Source of the DNA: Fen-1364 sp049515135
GTDB taxonomy: Bacteria; Spirochaetota; Spirochaetia; SZUA-6; Fen-1364
NCBI GenBank assembly: GCA_049515135.1
Contig: JBEKUJ010000007.1
Location: forward strand, 142,049-206,048
DNA: 64,000 nt
Direction of reading: 5' to 3'
In this document: positions 7,594 to 16,593 of the stretch, one piece after another
How the letters are laid out: every line of letters begins with the position of its first letter
Position numbering within the stretch: position 1 is the stretch's first letter
Translations under genes and position numbers: made by a program
Notes under the pieces: model-generated
The model's input: only the letters and a program-made list of their open reading frames with translations
Told to the model about the DNA's origin: nothing
The model's database searches: none

Positions 7594-8877
7594 ATGAGCA
7601 TCCTGGGACCGATTGCGCTGATCGTGTTCTGGGTGGCTATCATCCTGGTCACTGCCAAGCTTGGCGCGGAGATCGCGCTGCGTGTCGGCCAGCCTCCGGT
7701 CCTGGGAGAGCTCATTGTCGGCATTGTTCTCGGGAACCTCGGGCTTCTGGGGTTTCATGCGCTGGATGCCGTGAAGACGGACGCAGTCGTCAACGCCCTT
7801 GCCCAGATCGGCGTTCTCATACTTGTCTTCACCATCGGGCTCAGATCGACCATCGCTCAAATGATAGAAGTGGGAACCTCTTCCCTTCTCGCAGCGGTGC
7901 TCGGGGTGGCGGTGCCCTTCGCCCTCGGCTGGGGAGTGAGCGCGTGGCTTCTCCCCGATGCAAGTCCCTATGTACATCTGTTTCTCGGCGCAGCCATAAC
8001 CGCCACCGGAGTCGCGGTCATCGGACGGGCCTTGCATGATATCGGACTCACTCATATGCCGGAAGCCCGTGTCATCATGGGGGCCGCCGTCATCGACGAC
8101 ATTATAGGTTTCATCATTCTTGCGACCCTGAGCGGGCTCATTTCTGCCGTGGGCAAAAGTGCTTTTTCCCTCCTTTCCGTCGGAATCGTAACGGCGAAAG
8201 CTCTCGGTTTTCTCGCAGGTGCGTTGATCTTTGGGCGCTATCTCTTTGCAAAGCTCCTGCAATTTGCCTCGAAACTGAAGGGCGAGGGGATTCTCCTTCT
8301 GGCGGGAATCGCGTTTTGTTTCATCATGTCCTTCCTGGCCAGCCTTGCAGGGCTCGAGCCCGTGATTGGCGCGTTTGCCGCCGGGCTGAGCCTCGAAGAA
8401 CGTCATTACCGGAGCTTCCTGCAAAAGGGCGATCTCCCCCTGGAGGAATCGATAAAGCCGATCGCCGCTACCCTTGTTCCCATTTTCTTCGTACTCATGG
8501 GGATGCGCACGGACCTGAAGGCGCTTTCCGATCCGGGAATCCTCGGATTCGCCGCCCTCCTCACCGCGGTCGCCGTTATGGGAAAGCTCGCATCCGGCCT
8601 GGGAGTGCTTGGAAAAGGGGTCGACCGCCTTACGGTCGGCATCGGCATGGTCCCGCGGGGCGCCGTCGGGCTGATATTCGCCGGCGTCGGCCTTACCCTC
8701 TCGGTGGAAGGACTGCCGATTGTGACTCCGTCGACTTTTTCCGCTTTGGTGATAATGGTGATTCTTACGACGCTCGTGGCTCTCCCGCTCATGAAGCGGC
8801 GGATGGATCTTCTGCAGCGCAGAAGGGAGACTGACCATTCACGGCGTGGCAAGGGCGCGCCCGTGGACCGGGTCTGA
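7594..8877 (+). CDS. CPA2-family cation:proton antiporter (Kef/NapA type)
   Basis: A 427-residue membrane protein with about 12-13 hydrophobic segments. Early sequence LGELIVGIVLGNLGL and central AAVIDDIIGFIIL carry the paired acidic residues (DD near residue 168) that bind the ion in electrogenic CPA2 antiporters. No RCK/TrkA-N nucleotide domain follows; the protein ends shortly after the last membrane segment. It should exchange Na+ or K+ for H+ at the inner membrane. The start codon has only a weak ribosome site. No terminator is visible before the next intergenic region. Confidence 0.85.
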   Translation: MSILGPIALIVFWVAIILVTAKLGAEIALRVGQPPVLGELIVGIVLGNLGLLGFHALDAVKTDAVVNALAQIGVLILVFTIGLRSTIAQMIEVGTSSLLAAVLGVAVPFALGWGVSAWLLPDASPYVHLFLGAAITATGVAVIGRALHDIGLTHMPEARVIMGAAVIDDIIGFIILATLSGLISAVGKSAFSLLSVGIVTAKALGFLAGALIFGRYLFAKLLQFASKLKGEGILLLAGIAFCFIMSFLASLAGLEPVIGAFAAGLSLEERHYRSFLQKGDLPLEESIKPIAATLVPIFFVLMGMRTDLKALSDPGILGFAALLTAVAVMGKLASGLGVLGKGVDRLTVGIGMVPRGAVGLIFAGVGLTLSVEGLPIVTPSTFSALVIMVILTTLVALPLMKRRMDLLQRRRETDHSRRGKGAPVDRV

Positions 8878-9275
8878 GCCATGCGGGAGAAGCAGGTGAA
8901 TGGCAGTGTTCGGCGGAGAGATAACGTTTTTGTTGACTGTTCGCTTCTTCGATCAGTAATCTATAGCATGCCGCGTGGGCCGAAAAATGTTTGTTCTCGT
9001 CTGTTCCGGTGCTCGAATGCCATGCAACTGCCTGGACTGCGATTCGAACAAGCGTATGGTGAAAGTAATCGTGGCGCCGCCACACCTTCTGTGACCGGCC
9101 AATGAAAACCACAGGGCTCTTGGATGCGTTTCGTTGCATTGCATGCGAGAAACCTCGATCGGCTCTCTTGGAAAATGAACAGAACGGTTCCCGGTTGAAG
9201 CGGGGGCCAGGATATTAAAAACGGGTCTTGCGATCCGGCTGTGTGTCGGCGCGCAACCCGTGAGGAGTGAATGCC
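8878..9275. other. Intergenic region upstream of the 13-gene run
   Basis: About 400 bases without a convincing gene. It holds the promoter-like block at 8928-8970 and, near its right end, a GAGGAGTGA ribosome site for the gene starting at 9276. I see no terminator for the antiporter and no further structure. Confidence 0.6.
8928..8970 (+). promoter_or_regulatory. Promoter-like block, near copy of the one at 6611
   Basis: TTTTTGTTGACTGT with TTGACT at 8933-8938, then after 18 bases TAATCTATAG and GCATGC. Over about 40 bases it matches the block at 6611-6660 closely, with small indels. It is the only promoter candidate for the 12.6 kb same-strand run that begins at 9276, although it lies some 300 bases upstream of the first start codon. 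Confidence 0.5.
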
Positions 9276-10097
9276 ATGAGCAAGATTCTTGTGGTTTTAT
9301 CGCAGTGGGGATATTGGGGCGAAGAGCTTATCGGCCCCCTGGATGTTCTGGAGGCAAAAGGGTACGAACCGGTCTTCATGACCTCCAAGGGCAAGAAGCC
9401 GCCGGCGCTTCCTCCGAGCATGGACGAGAACTATCTCGATCCTCCGCTTGATACCAAGGTAACCAGTGAGTACTACGCGCGTAAGACCAGAGAAATGGAT
9501 AAGTCGACGCGTCTTTCGAAGCCCCTCAACCTTTCAGAGTGGTTCCCCGAGCGGCCCTACTACAGCGCCAAAAGCTATCTTCGGGATCTGGAAGCCTATA
9601 ACGATGCACGAGACAAAGCGCAGGCTTCTCTGGCGGAGTACGCCGCCCTCCTGCTGGTGGGCGGGAGCGGCCCTATCGTCGATATGGTCAACAACCAGCG
9701 GCTCCACGACGTGATTCTCGGATTCTACAAGATGAACAAGCCCATCGCTGCCGAATGCTACGGCGTCACCTGTCTTGCCTTTGCGCGGGACTGGTACGAC
9801 CGTAAGAGTCTCATCTGGGGCAAGCACGTGACGGGACATCCATTGGAGTACGACTACAAGGACGGCACCGGCTTCATGGGAACGGATTTCAACATGGGCC
9901 CCCCTCCCTACCCTCTGGAGTACATCCTGCGTGATGCAACCGGACCGGAGGGCGGGTACCACAGCGGAGTCGGGAGACGGCTCTCTGCCATCGTGGACTA
10001 CCCGTTCGTCACGAGCCGCTCGACGGCTGATTCCAAGAAATGCGGCGAGCTGCTCGTCGAAGTCCTGGAAAACGGGCTCAAACGTTGGGGATGGTAG
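9276..10097 (+). CDS. DJ-1/PfpI superfamily (class I amidotransferase-like) protein
   Basis: A 273-residue protein with the flavodoxin-like DJ-1/PfpI fold. It starts MSKILVVLSQ, has LLLVGGSGPIVDM at about 126-138, and the nucleophile elbow AAECYGVTCLAF with C161. Compared with typical 190-230-residue members it is longer, with an insertion at about 50-115 rich in Tyr and charged residues. Family members include glyoxalase III, chaperones and amidases; the activity here is unknown. The start is the ATG at 9276, preceded by GAGGAG. It opens a tightly spaced run of 13 genes; a second, different PfpI-like protein is encoded at 13705. Confidence 0.75.
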   Translation: MSKILVVLSQWGYWGEELIGPLDVLEAKGYEPVFMTSKGKKPPALPPSMDENYLDPPLDTKVTSEYYARKTREMDKSTRLSKPLNLSEWFPERPYYSAKSYLRDLEAYNDARDKAQASLAEYAALLLVGGSGPIVDMVNNQRLHDVILGFYKMNKPIAAECYGVTCLAFARDWYDRKSLIWGKHVTGHPLEYDYKDGTGFMGTDFNMGPPPYPLEYILRDATGPEGGYHSGVGRRLSAIVDYPFVTSRSTADSKKCGELLVEVLENGLKRWGW

Positions 10098-10135
10098 GGA
10101 GCGAGACTGAAGGACCTCGGAAAGGGCGCTAATCC

Positions 10136-11842
10136 ATGAGCAGTGGCGAGATGGCGGAAAAAACAGGACGCTTCGCGATCATCGAGCAATTGCTTGCCGA
10201 CGGCATCGAGTACATGTTCGGCAATCCGGGCACCGTCGAACAAGGATTCCTCGACGCCATTCGGGCTTATCCGCGGATGAAGTACATCCTCGCTCTGCAG
10301 GAATCGGTGGCGCTCATGATCGGAGACGGGTATGCCCGCGCGACCAGGAAACCGGCCCTCGTTCAGATACACAGCACCCCCGGTCTGGGCAATGCGATCG
10401 GTGCAATGTACCAGGCCATGCGCGGGCACGCGCCGCTCGTGGTCATCGGTTCTGACGCCGGACTGAGATATATGCCTCTCGATGCCCAGATGGCGGGTGA
10501 TCTGGTGGCATTTGCGAGGCCCGTTACGAAATGGTCGGCAATGGTGCTGGATTCGTCGTCGCTTCTGCGAATGCTGCGCCGTGCAATAAAGATCGCCGGC
10601 ACGCCCCCCATGGGGCCGGTGTACCTGTGCATGCCGGCTGACGTCCTGGACAGCCCCACGGTGGAGGAGGTCGTGCCCACGTCCACCCCTTCAACGCGCG
10701 TGGCCCCGGAGGAAAGCTTCATCCGGGAGGCAGCACAGATCCTCGCGGCGGCGAAAAATCCCATGATCTTCGTGGGCGACGGGGTCGCTTTCTCGGGGGC
10801 GCAGGGTGAGCTTGAGAGAGTTGCGGAGCTCCTGGGGGCGGAAATCTGGGGCGTGGATGCGGGAGAGTTGAATGTGAGCTACTCCCATCCCCTCTATCAG
10901 GGACAGACCGGCCACATGTTCGGTGCAAGCAGCCTGCCCATCACCACGCGGGGGGACGCCAACCTGGTCTGCGGGACGTACATGCTGCCGGAAGTGTTTC
11001 CTCATCTCGGAGACATCTTCGCTCCGGCGGCGAAGGTCATTCATATCGACTTGAACGTCTATGAGATCGCCAAGAATCACAGGGTCGACCTTGGGGTTGC
11101 AAGCGATCCCCGGTTGACCCTCGCGCTGCTTGCTTCCGCCCTCGAGTCGGTGATGAGCGGCGGGCAGAAAGAAGCTGCCCGGAGCCGAGCGGCAAGAATC
11201 GGGGCGGAAAACGAGAAAAAGCGCGCTCGCCAGATGGGTGTGGACAAGGCGGTGCGGGAGGAGGTGCCTCTGCATGCCTCGCGCTTCATGGAAGAGCTGG
11301 CCCGCCTCGTGCCCCAGGATTCGGTGATCTTCGACGAAGCTTTGACCAGCTCGCCTGAGCTGACCCGCTACCTGCCGCCATCGAAGCCGGGGCAGTTCTT
11401 TCAGACCCGAGGAGGCTCTCTTGGAGTGGGCATCCCCGGCGCCCTGGGCCTCAAGCTGGCCAACCCGGAAAAAACGGTGATCGGTTTCACAGGGGATGGG
11501 GGAAGCCTCTATACCATTCAAGCGCTGTGGACAGCCGCCCACCACCGGATCGGGAGCAAGTTTGTCGTTGTGAACAACCAGAGTTACATGCTCCTGGAGC
11601 TCAATATCCTTCAGTACTGGAAGGAACGGGGCATCGAGGAGCACGCTTTCCCGGATTCTTTTCTGCTGAGCAACCCCGTGGTCGATTTCGCGGGCCTGTC
11701 GCGCTCTCTGGGAGTTCCCGCGGTTCGTGTGACGAAACCTGAAGAGATCGCGCCGGCCATTCATACGATGCTCGAAACGGACGGGCCGTTCCTGATAGAT
11801 CTTGTAGTGACGAGCCGCGTTCCGGGCGCCAAAGGCGGTTGA
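10136..11842 (+). CDS. Thiamine-diphosphate-dependent enzyme (benzoylformate decarboxylase/acetolactate synthase superfamily)
   Basis: A 568-residue enzyme with the three-domain POX/BFD layout. The N-terminal pyrimidine-binding domain has the catalytic glutamate in LQESVA (E56). The middle domain spans about residues 190-330. The C-terminal domain carries the TPP/Mg motif GFTGDGGS (near 452) that ends in VVVNNQSY. NPGTVEQGFLD and the lack of an acetolactate-synthase FAD signature favour a 2-oxo acid decarboxylase or lyase over acetolactate synthase. The substrate is unknown. Its PfpI and SnoaL neighbours hint at handling of reactive 2-oxo aldehydes or acids. It starts 38 bases after the preceding gene. 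Confidence 0.82.
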   Translation: MSSGEMAEKTGRFAIIEQLLADGIEYMFGNPGTVEQGFLDAIRAYPRMKYILALQESVALMIGDGYARATRKPALVQIHSTPGLGNAIGAMYQAMRGHAPLVVIGSDAGLRYMPLDAQMAGDLVAFARPVTKWSAMVLDSSSLLRMLRRAIKIAGTPPMGPVYLCMPADVLDSPTVEEVVPTSTPSTRVAPEESFIREAAQILAAAKNPMIFVGDGVAFSGAQGELERVAELLGAEIWGVDAGELNVSYSHPLYQGQTGHMFGASSLPITTRGDANLVCGTYMLPEVFPHLGDIFAPAAKVIHIDLNVYEIAKNHRVDLGVASDPRLTLALLASALESVMSGGQKEAARSRAARIGAENEKKRARQMGVDKAVREEVPLHASRFMEELARLVPQDSVIFDEALTSSPELTRYLPPSKPGQFFQTRGGSLGVGIPGALGLKLANPEKTVIGFTGDGGSLYTIQALWTAAHHRIGSKFVVVNNQSYMLLELNILQYWKERGIEEHAFPDSFLLSNPVVDFAGLSRSLGVPAVRVTKPEEIAPAIHTMLETDGPFLIDLVVTSRVPGAKGG

Positions 11843-11890
11843 GGATATGAGCGAGTGGGAAATCTTTATTTCAGATGATGGAGGGAAACT

Positions 11891-12334
11891 ATGAGCAATA
11901 CCAACCCCCTCACCCAGGAGGAGGTACGGAGTCTCGCAAAGGATTGGTACTTGAAGCTCGACGTGCACGCTCCCATGGTCGAGCTCCTGCCGATGCTCCT
12001 GGACAAGGGTCTGGAGATGAGGTTCCCCGAGGCCACGCTGTATGGCCACGGCCAGTTCGAGGGCTGGTACCAGGGAGTGATCCGGATCTTCTTCGATGAG
12101 GTTCACGAGCTGAAGGAGGTGACGGCCAAGATCAGCGGGGACACCGCATCGGTGAAGGTGGTCGTGAACTGGCAGGCCCACAGGTGGAAGCCTCCTGCGG
12201 CCAAGAGCGAGCTTCTGTGGTTCGATGCCTACCAGACATGGGAGGTGAAACGGTCGCCGGACACGGGGAAGGCGGTGATCGCGATCTACAAGGTCGATGA
12301 GCTGAAGCCAATGAAAGGTTCGGTTGCGCTGTGA
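11891..12334 (+). CDS. SnoaL/NTF2-like protein
   Basis: A 147-residue single-domain protein of the NTF2-like cone fold: a helical N-terminus, then FPEATLYGHGQFEGWYQGVIRIFFDEVHEL and alternating strands ending IYKVDEL. Such domains serve as isomerases, hydratases, or ligand-binding pockets. No catalytic set can be assigned. AGATGATGGAGGGAAACT gives a good ribosome site. The first of three consecutive genes with this fold. Confidence 0.65.
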   Translation: MSNTNPLTQEEVRSLAKDWYLKLDVHAPMVELLPMLLDKGLEMRFPEATLYGHGQFEGWYQGVIRIFFDEVHELKEVTAKISGDTASVKVVVNWQAHRWKPPAAKSELLWFDAYQTWEVKRSPDTGKAVIAIYKVDELKPMKGSVAL

Positions 12335-12382
12335 TCTGCTTCGTCCTCGCAGAGGACGAAAACATACGTGGAGGAGGGAGAA

Positions 12383-12832
12383 ATGGCTGACCAATTGAGC
12401 AAGGAAGAGCAGAACGCTCTGGACGTCGTCAAGAAGATGTACGCCGCGTTCGCCAAGGGCGACATGAACGCCGTGCTGGATCTCCAGGCAGATGACGTGG
12501 TCTGGTACGTCGGAGAAGGGGACCGGGGGGCGAAGACGAGCCCCGATCCGCGCCTGCCGTATGCCGGCACCTTCAAGGGCCGCGACGGCCTGCAGCGTTT
12601 TTTCAAAATCCTGGATGAAACCACCCGATTCAGGTCGTACGAACAGACGGAGTTTGTCGTCCAGGGTCAGACCGTCGTTGTCATTCTCCACGACCAGGCT
12701 CATGCCAAGCCCACGCAGACGGATTACGACACGTGGCTGGTCCACAAATGCGTCGTGAGGGGCGGCAAGATCGCCTCCCTGTGGAACCACATCGACACCG
12801 GACCCATCTGGGCTGCCTTCGGCAAGAAGTAA
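12383..12832 (+). CDS. SnoaL-like polyketide-cyclase-fold protein
   Basis: A 149-residue protein starting at the ATG at 12383, behind GAGGAGGGA. The pattern ALDVVKKMYAAFAKGDMNAVLDLQADDVVWYV, then AGTFKGRDGLQRFF, is the classical SnoaL_2 signature. FFKILDETTRFRSYEQTEFVVQG matches the following strand pair. Function unknown; members act as small-molecule isomerases, or bind lipophilic ligands. Same operon as its neighbours. Confidence 0.75.
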   Translation: MADQLSKEEQNALDVVKKMYAAFAKGDMNAVLDLQADDVVWYVGEGDRGAKTSPDPRLPYAGTFKGRDGLQRFFKILDETTRFRSYEQTEFVVQGQTVVVILHDQAHAKPTQTDYDTWLVHKCVVRGGKIASLWNHIDTGPIWAAFGKK

Positions 12833-12881
12833 TGGACGCGGGCCTGGAAGTCGCTCTCTAAGGCTGCGCAGGAGGGATGCA

Positions 12882-13712
12882 ATGGGAAAACCGCCCGACT
12901 CGGTTCTGGGGAAGATGTACACGAAGCACATCGGGTTCATTCTGGCCAGAGATGTGGCCGCCCTTCTTGACCAGTATGCCGGGGACTGCCTGCTCATCAG
13001 CACATTGACGCCGGACCGCAGTCCTCTCTACGTGCGGGGACACGGTGAACTTGAACAGTTCTTCAGGAGCCGCATCTTCAGCCTCGAAGATCTCGAAACG
13101 GACATCAATCAATGGGCGGAGACGGAAAACACCCTTATGATCGTGGAAGAGATCCGCACAAAGGGCACTGACGGTTCCACCGGATCGGTCGAGTTCTATG
13201 ATAATTGGTTCCTGCGCGGGGGCAGAATAGCCATACATTTCGCCGGCACAGTCCGCTATCCGGACGGGACGTATGCGGACGGAACGGGATTCCCTCCGGG
13301 CAAGGCACCGCAAAAGAGAGAGCCTCCCGACACCCCGCTGGGCAGGCTCTACAATGAGCACATCGGCTTCATCAAGTCGAAGAACGTCAAAGGGATCCTG
13401 AATCAATACGCGGACGATGCCCTGTTGATCGGCACGCTCACGGAGGGTCGCAAGCCTCGCTACGTGCGAGGCCGCGCCCAGCTGGAGGATTTCTTCACGG
13501 GCAATTTCATGGGCCTCAAGAGCCTGAGCTCCCGCATCGACCAGTGGGCGGAGACCGAGAACACCCTCATGATCGTGGAGAGCGTCGATGTGGTCACCAC
13601 TGATGGCTCGGCGGTCGCCATGAGCTTCTACGACAACTGGGTGCTGGAAAAGGGAAAGATCGCCGTGCATTTCGCGGGGGTTGTGCGTTATCCGGATGGC
13701 TCCTATGCATGA
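12882..13712 (+). CDS. Tandem-duplicated SnoaL-like protein (two NTF2-like domains in one chain)
   Basis: A 276-residue protein made of two halves that clearly match one another. Residues about 5-135 and 148-276 share IGFI, QYA-D-LLI-TLT, YVRG-LE-FF, an identical QWAETENTLMIVE, FYDNW, and HFAG-VRYPDG-YA. The duplication turns a domain that normally dimerises into a covalent pseudo-dimer. The ribosome site is GGAGGGATGCA. The last bases overlap the next start. No enzymatic residues can be assigned. Confidence 0.75.
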   Translation: MGKPPDSVLGKMYTKHIGFILARDVAALLDQYAGDCLLISTLTPDRSPLYVRGHGELEQFFRSRIFSLEDLETDINQWAETENTLMIVEEIRTKGTDGSTGSVEFYDNWFLRGGRIAIHFAGTVRYPDGTYADGTGFPPGKAPQKREPPDTPLGRLYNEHIGFIKSKNVKGILNQYADDALLIGTLTEGRKPRYVRGRAQLEDFFTGNFMGLKSLSSRIDQWAETENTLMIVESVDVVTTDGSAVAMSFYDNWVLEKGKIAVHFAGVVRYPDGSYA

Positions 13713-14286
13713 GGGTTTGAAGCTGAAGGGGAAGAAGATCGCCGTCCTCATCGAAAGCGACTTCTACGAAAAGGAAATCTTCTATTACAGGATGCGATTT
13801 CCCGAGGAGGGAGCCGAGCTTCACTTTCTGAGCCGGCTCTGGGGCCAGGAAATGCTGACCTTCAAGGGGCACGAGTACCATATTCCCTTCGAGTGCCGCG
13901 AAAGCTTCGAGAACATGGATGACGCGACGCTTCGGAGCTACTCCGCGCTTATCGTCCCTTCCGCGATGGTCTCCGACAGGCTTCGCTACACGGAGGATGT
14001 GAACGAGGTTCCTCCCGCCACGAAGCTGCTGAAGCGCGCGTTCGCCGAAAAAGGAATCATCAAGGGGATCATCTGCCATGGCCTGTGGCTGGTTGCCCCG
14101 TCGCCGGAGCTGGTGCGGGGCCGCCGTGTCGTAGCCCACAACAATCTGATCGGCGATGTCAGGAACATGGGCGCGATCTACACGAACGAGGATGTTGTGA
14201 TCGACAACGATCTGGTCACGGCGCGGACCGGCGACCACTGTCACGTGTTTGCGCGGACAATAATCGAGATGCTGGCCAGGGAGTAA
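13705..14286 (+). CDS. DJ-1/PfpI family protein
   Basis: A 193-residue protein of usual family length. GKKIAVLIESDFYEKEIFYYRMRF forms the first strand-helix, ALIVPSAMVSD follows, and the nucleophile elbow GIICHGLWLVAP gives C124-H125. The acidic residue that assists the cysteine is likely E26 (EKE near residue 22-24). These features match protease/deglycase-type PfpI proteins. The start at 13705 overlaps the stop of the tandem SnoaL gene by eight bases, implying coupled translation. Confidence 0.8.
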   Translation: MHEGLKLKGKKIAVLIESDFYEKEIFYYRMRFPEEGAELHFLSRLWGQEMLTFKGHEYHIPFECRESFENMDDATLRSYSALIVPSAMVSDRLRYTEDVNEVPPATKLLKRAFAEKGIIKGIICHGLWLVAPSPELVRGRRVVAHNNLIGDVRNMGAIYTNEDVVIDNDLVTARTGDHCHVFARTIIEMLARE

Positions 14287-14301
14287 GGGGGAGAACGATC
14301 G

Positions 14302-14742
14302 ATGCTGCCACTCAGTTTTTCCCACGTGTCACTCAACTGCAATGATCCCCTTGCGGTGGAGCGGTATTACAGCAGGCACTTCGGATTCACACGTGCCCGG
14401 GTCATACCCCTCGGCCAGCAACAGATCGTCTTCATCAAATCGGGCGGCATGTATATCGAGCTGTTCAACGCCACGGAGAGCAGGCCGGCCCCGATTGCAG
14501 GGAAGGACGGGCCCGGCTACCCCGGCGTCCGTCACATCGCGTTCAAGGTGGACAATGTCGACGCAAAGCTCCGTGAAATGGGTGACGATGCGCGGATCAC
14601 GCTGGGCCCCCTGGATTTCGACGATTTCATTCCGGGATGGCGGACCGTCTGGCTGGCGGATCCGGAGGGAAACGTCGTCGAGATAAGCCAGGGTTATGTC
14701 GATCAGCCGAACCCGCCGCAGCTGGATTCAGCCAGGGAGTGA
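14302..14742 (+). CDS. VOC-superfamily (glyoxalase/dioxygenase fold) protein
   Basis: A 146-residue protein with two beta-alpha-beta-beta-beta modules. Metal ligand candidates are H8 (FSHVSL), E53 (YIELFN), H78 (VRHIAFKV) and E127 (VVEISQG), the standard H/E/H/E set of glyoxalase I and related lyases. DPEGNVVEI is a strong family signature. It probably binds a divalent metal and acts on a small oxo or thiohemiacetal substrate. The operon context with PfpI proteins fits removal of reactive carbonyls, but that is inference. Confidence 0.8.
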   Translation: MLPLSFSHVSLNCNDPLAVERYYSRHFGFTRARVIPLGQQQIVFIKSGGMYIELFNATESRPAPIAGKDGPGYPGVRHIAFKVDNVDAKLREMGDDARITLGPLDFDDFIPGWRTVWLADPEGNVVEISQGYVDQPNPPQLDSARE

Positions 14743-14755
14743 AAAGAGGGAAGCC

Positions 14756-16582
14756 ATGGGAAATACGATGTCATTCACCTTTTCGGACACCGTCGCGGGT
14801 TATGTGTCCCGTTTCGACGAGAAAACCGATACCCTCGCCCTTGCAACAACGGACGGCCGCAATTTCCAGGTCCATCTCAAAAGCAATACCTATGCGCAGG
14901 TGATCCGAAACCTCGAGCAACCCTATCAGGACTGCACCCAGCAGATGAGAAGCATGCTTGTTCCCGGCCGCTACCTCTATGTCTACGGGATCTACTACCC
15001 CGAGCACGGGGAGTTCACCCTGGAGGCGCAGTACCTGGTCTTTCCCGGACGCAAGGAAGGGGAGTTCCTTTTCGAAAAGCAGGACTGGTGGATCAGGCAG
15101 ATTGCCTCCATCGGCAACTTCTGGCTCAAGGCGCAATTCGGCGGACAGCCGGTGGACTATCGCAACTACCGCACCACGATCAAGCTTTCCGGAGAAAAGG
15201 AAACCGACAACTTCCGCCAGGAGACAGACACCATCTCGCGGCTGGTCTACGGGTTTGCCACCGCGTATCTCTTGACGGGAGATGACCGCTACCTCGAGGG
15301 AGCCGAGAAAGGCACCGAGTACCTCAGGGAGCACATGCGCTTCTATGACTCCGACGAGCGCATTGTGTACTGGTATCACGGCATCGACGTCCGGGGTGAT
15401 CGGGAGGACAAGGTCTTTGCCTCCGAGTTCGGTGATGACTTCGACGCCATCCCCGCCTACGAGCAGATATACGCCCTTGCCGGCCCCATCCAGACGTACC
15501 GCGTCACCGGCGACCCCGCGATCCTTCGTGACGCCGAGATGACGGTGGATCTTTTCGACAGGTTTTTCCTGGACAAGGCCAAGGGGGGCTATTTTTCCCA
15601 CCTCGATCCTATAGCCCTCGATGCGCGAAGCGACGCCCTGGGCCCGAACAAAGGAAAGAAGAACTGGAACTCTGTCGGAGACCACGCCCCCGCCTATCTG
15701 ATCAACCTATACCTTGCAACCGGCGAAAAAAGGTACGCCGATTTCCTCGAGTACACATTCGACACGATCGAGCAGCACTTTCCGGACTATGAGCACAGCC
15801 CTTTCGTGCAGGAGAAGTTCCACGAAGACTGGTCTCACGACACAAAGCACATGTGGCAGCAGAATCGCGCCGTGGTGGGCCACAACCTGAAGATCGCCTG
15901 GAACATCATGCGCATGAACAGCCTTAAAACCAAGGACAGGTATGTTGCGCTGGCGCGGAAGATCGGCGAGGAAATGCCGAAGGTTGGAATGGACAAACAG
16001 CGCGGGGGATGGTACGACGTCATGGAGCGGCAGCTCGGGGAAGGACAGGAGCTGCGCCGGTTTGCCTTCCACGACCGCAAAGCCTGGTGGCAGCAGGAAC
16101 AGGGGATCCTCGCGTACCTCATCATGCACGGGGTGCTCGGGGACGAGGAGTACTTGAAGCGGGCTCGGGAATCATCCTCCTTCTATAACGCTTTCTTTCT
16201 CGACCACGACGATGGCGCCACATATTTCAACGTGCTGGCAAGTGGCCTTCCCTACCTGATGGGCACCGAACGGTTCAAGGGAAGTCACTCCAGCAGCGGC
16301 TACCATACCACCGAGCTCTGCTACCTGGCTGCCGTGTACACGAACCTTCTCATTACACGCCAGCCCATGGATTTCCACTTCAAACCCACCCCGGGGGGGT
16401 TCCCAAGGAACACCCTGCGTGTTTCCCCTGATATCCTGCCGCCCGGCAGCATCCGGGTCGGGGAGGTATGGGTGAACGACGAGCCGTACAAGAGCTTTGA
16501 CGCGGAAAACCTGACCGTGAAGATTCCGGATACGAAGGACGCCCCACGCATCAAGGTGAGGCTGGTCCCCAGAGCGAAGTAG
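14756..16582 (+). CDS. AGE-fold (N-acylglucosamine 2-epimerase-like, alpha/alpha barrel) protein with N-terminal beta domain
   Basis: A 608-residue protein. Residues about 1-100 form a beta-rich, OB-like domain (TVAGYVSRFDEKTDTLALATTDG). The rest is an (alpha/alpha)6 barrel with repeated helix pairs such as FATAYLLTGDDRYLEGAEKG and DHAPAYLINLYLATGEKRY, then GHNLKIAWNIMRMN with a histidine at the position used by AGE epimerases. A small C-terminal beta segment closes the chain. Likely acts on a sugar or sugar polymer, which fits the glycogen debranching gene two places downstream. The ATG at 14756 is preceded by AGAGGGAAG. Confidence 0.7.
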   Translation: MGNTMSFTFSDTVAGYVSRFDEKTDTLALATTDGRNFQVHLKSNTYAQVIRNLEQPYQDCTQQMRSMLVPGRYLYVYGIYYPEHGEFTLEAQYLVFPGRKEGEFLFEKQDWWIRQIASIGNFWLKAQFGGQPVDYRNYRTTIKLSGEKETDNFRQETDTISRLVYGFATAYLLTGDDRYLEGAEKGTEYLREHMRFYDSDERIVYWYHGIDVRGDREDKVFASEFGDDFDAIPAYEQIYALAGPIQTYRVTGDPAILRDAEMTVDLFDRFFLDKAKGGYFSHLDPIALDARSDALGPNKGKKNWNSVGDHAPAYLINLYLATGEKRYADFLEYTFDTIEQHFPDYEHSPFVQEKFHEDWSHDTKHMWQQNRAVVGHNLKIAWNIMRMNSLKTKDRYVALARKIGEEMPKVGMDKQRGGWYDVMERQLGEGQELRRFAFHDRKAWWQQEQGILAYLIMHGVLGDEEYLKRARESSSFYNAFFLDHDDGATYFNVLASGLPYLMGTERFKGSHSSSGYHTTELCYLAAVYTNLLITRQPMDFHFKPTPGGFPRNTLRVSPDILPPGSIRVGEVWVNDEPYKSFDAENLTVKIPDTKDAPRIKVRLVPRAK

Positions 16583-16593
16583 GAGCGTACGAC

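Noticed and set aside
10691..13003. 770-codon minus-strand frame across the TPP and SnoaL genes
   Set aside because: Antisense to four genes with clear family motifs and ribosome sites; a GC-driven shadow frame.
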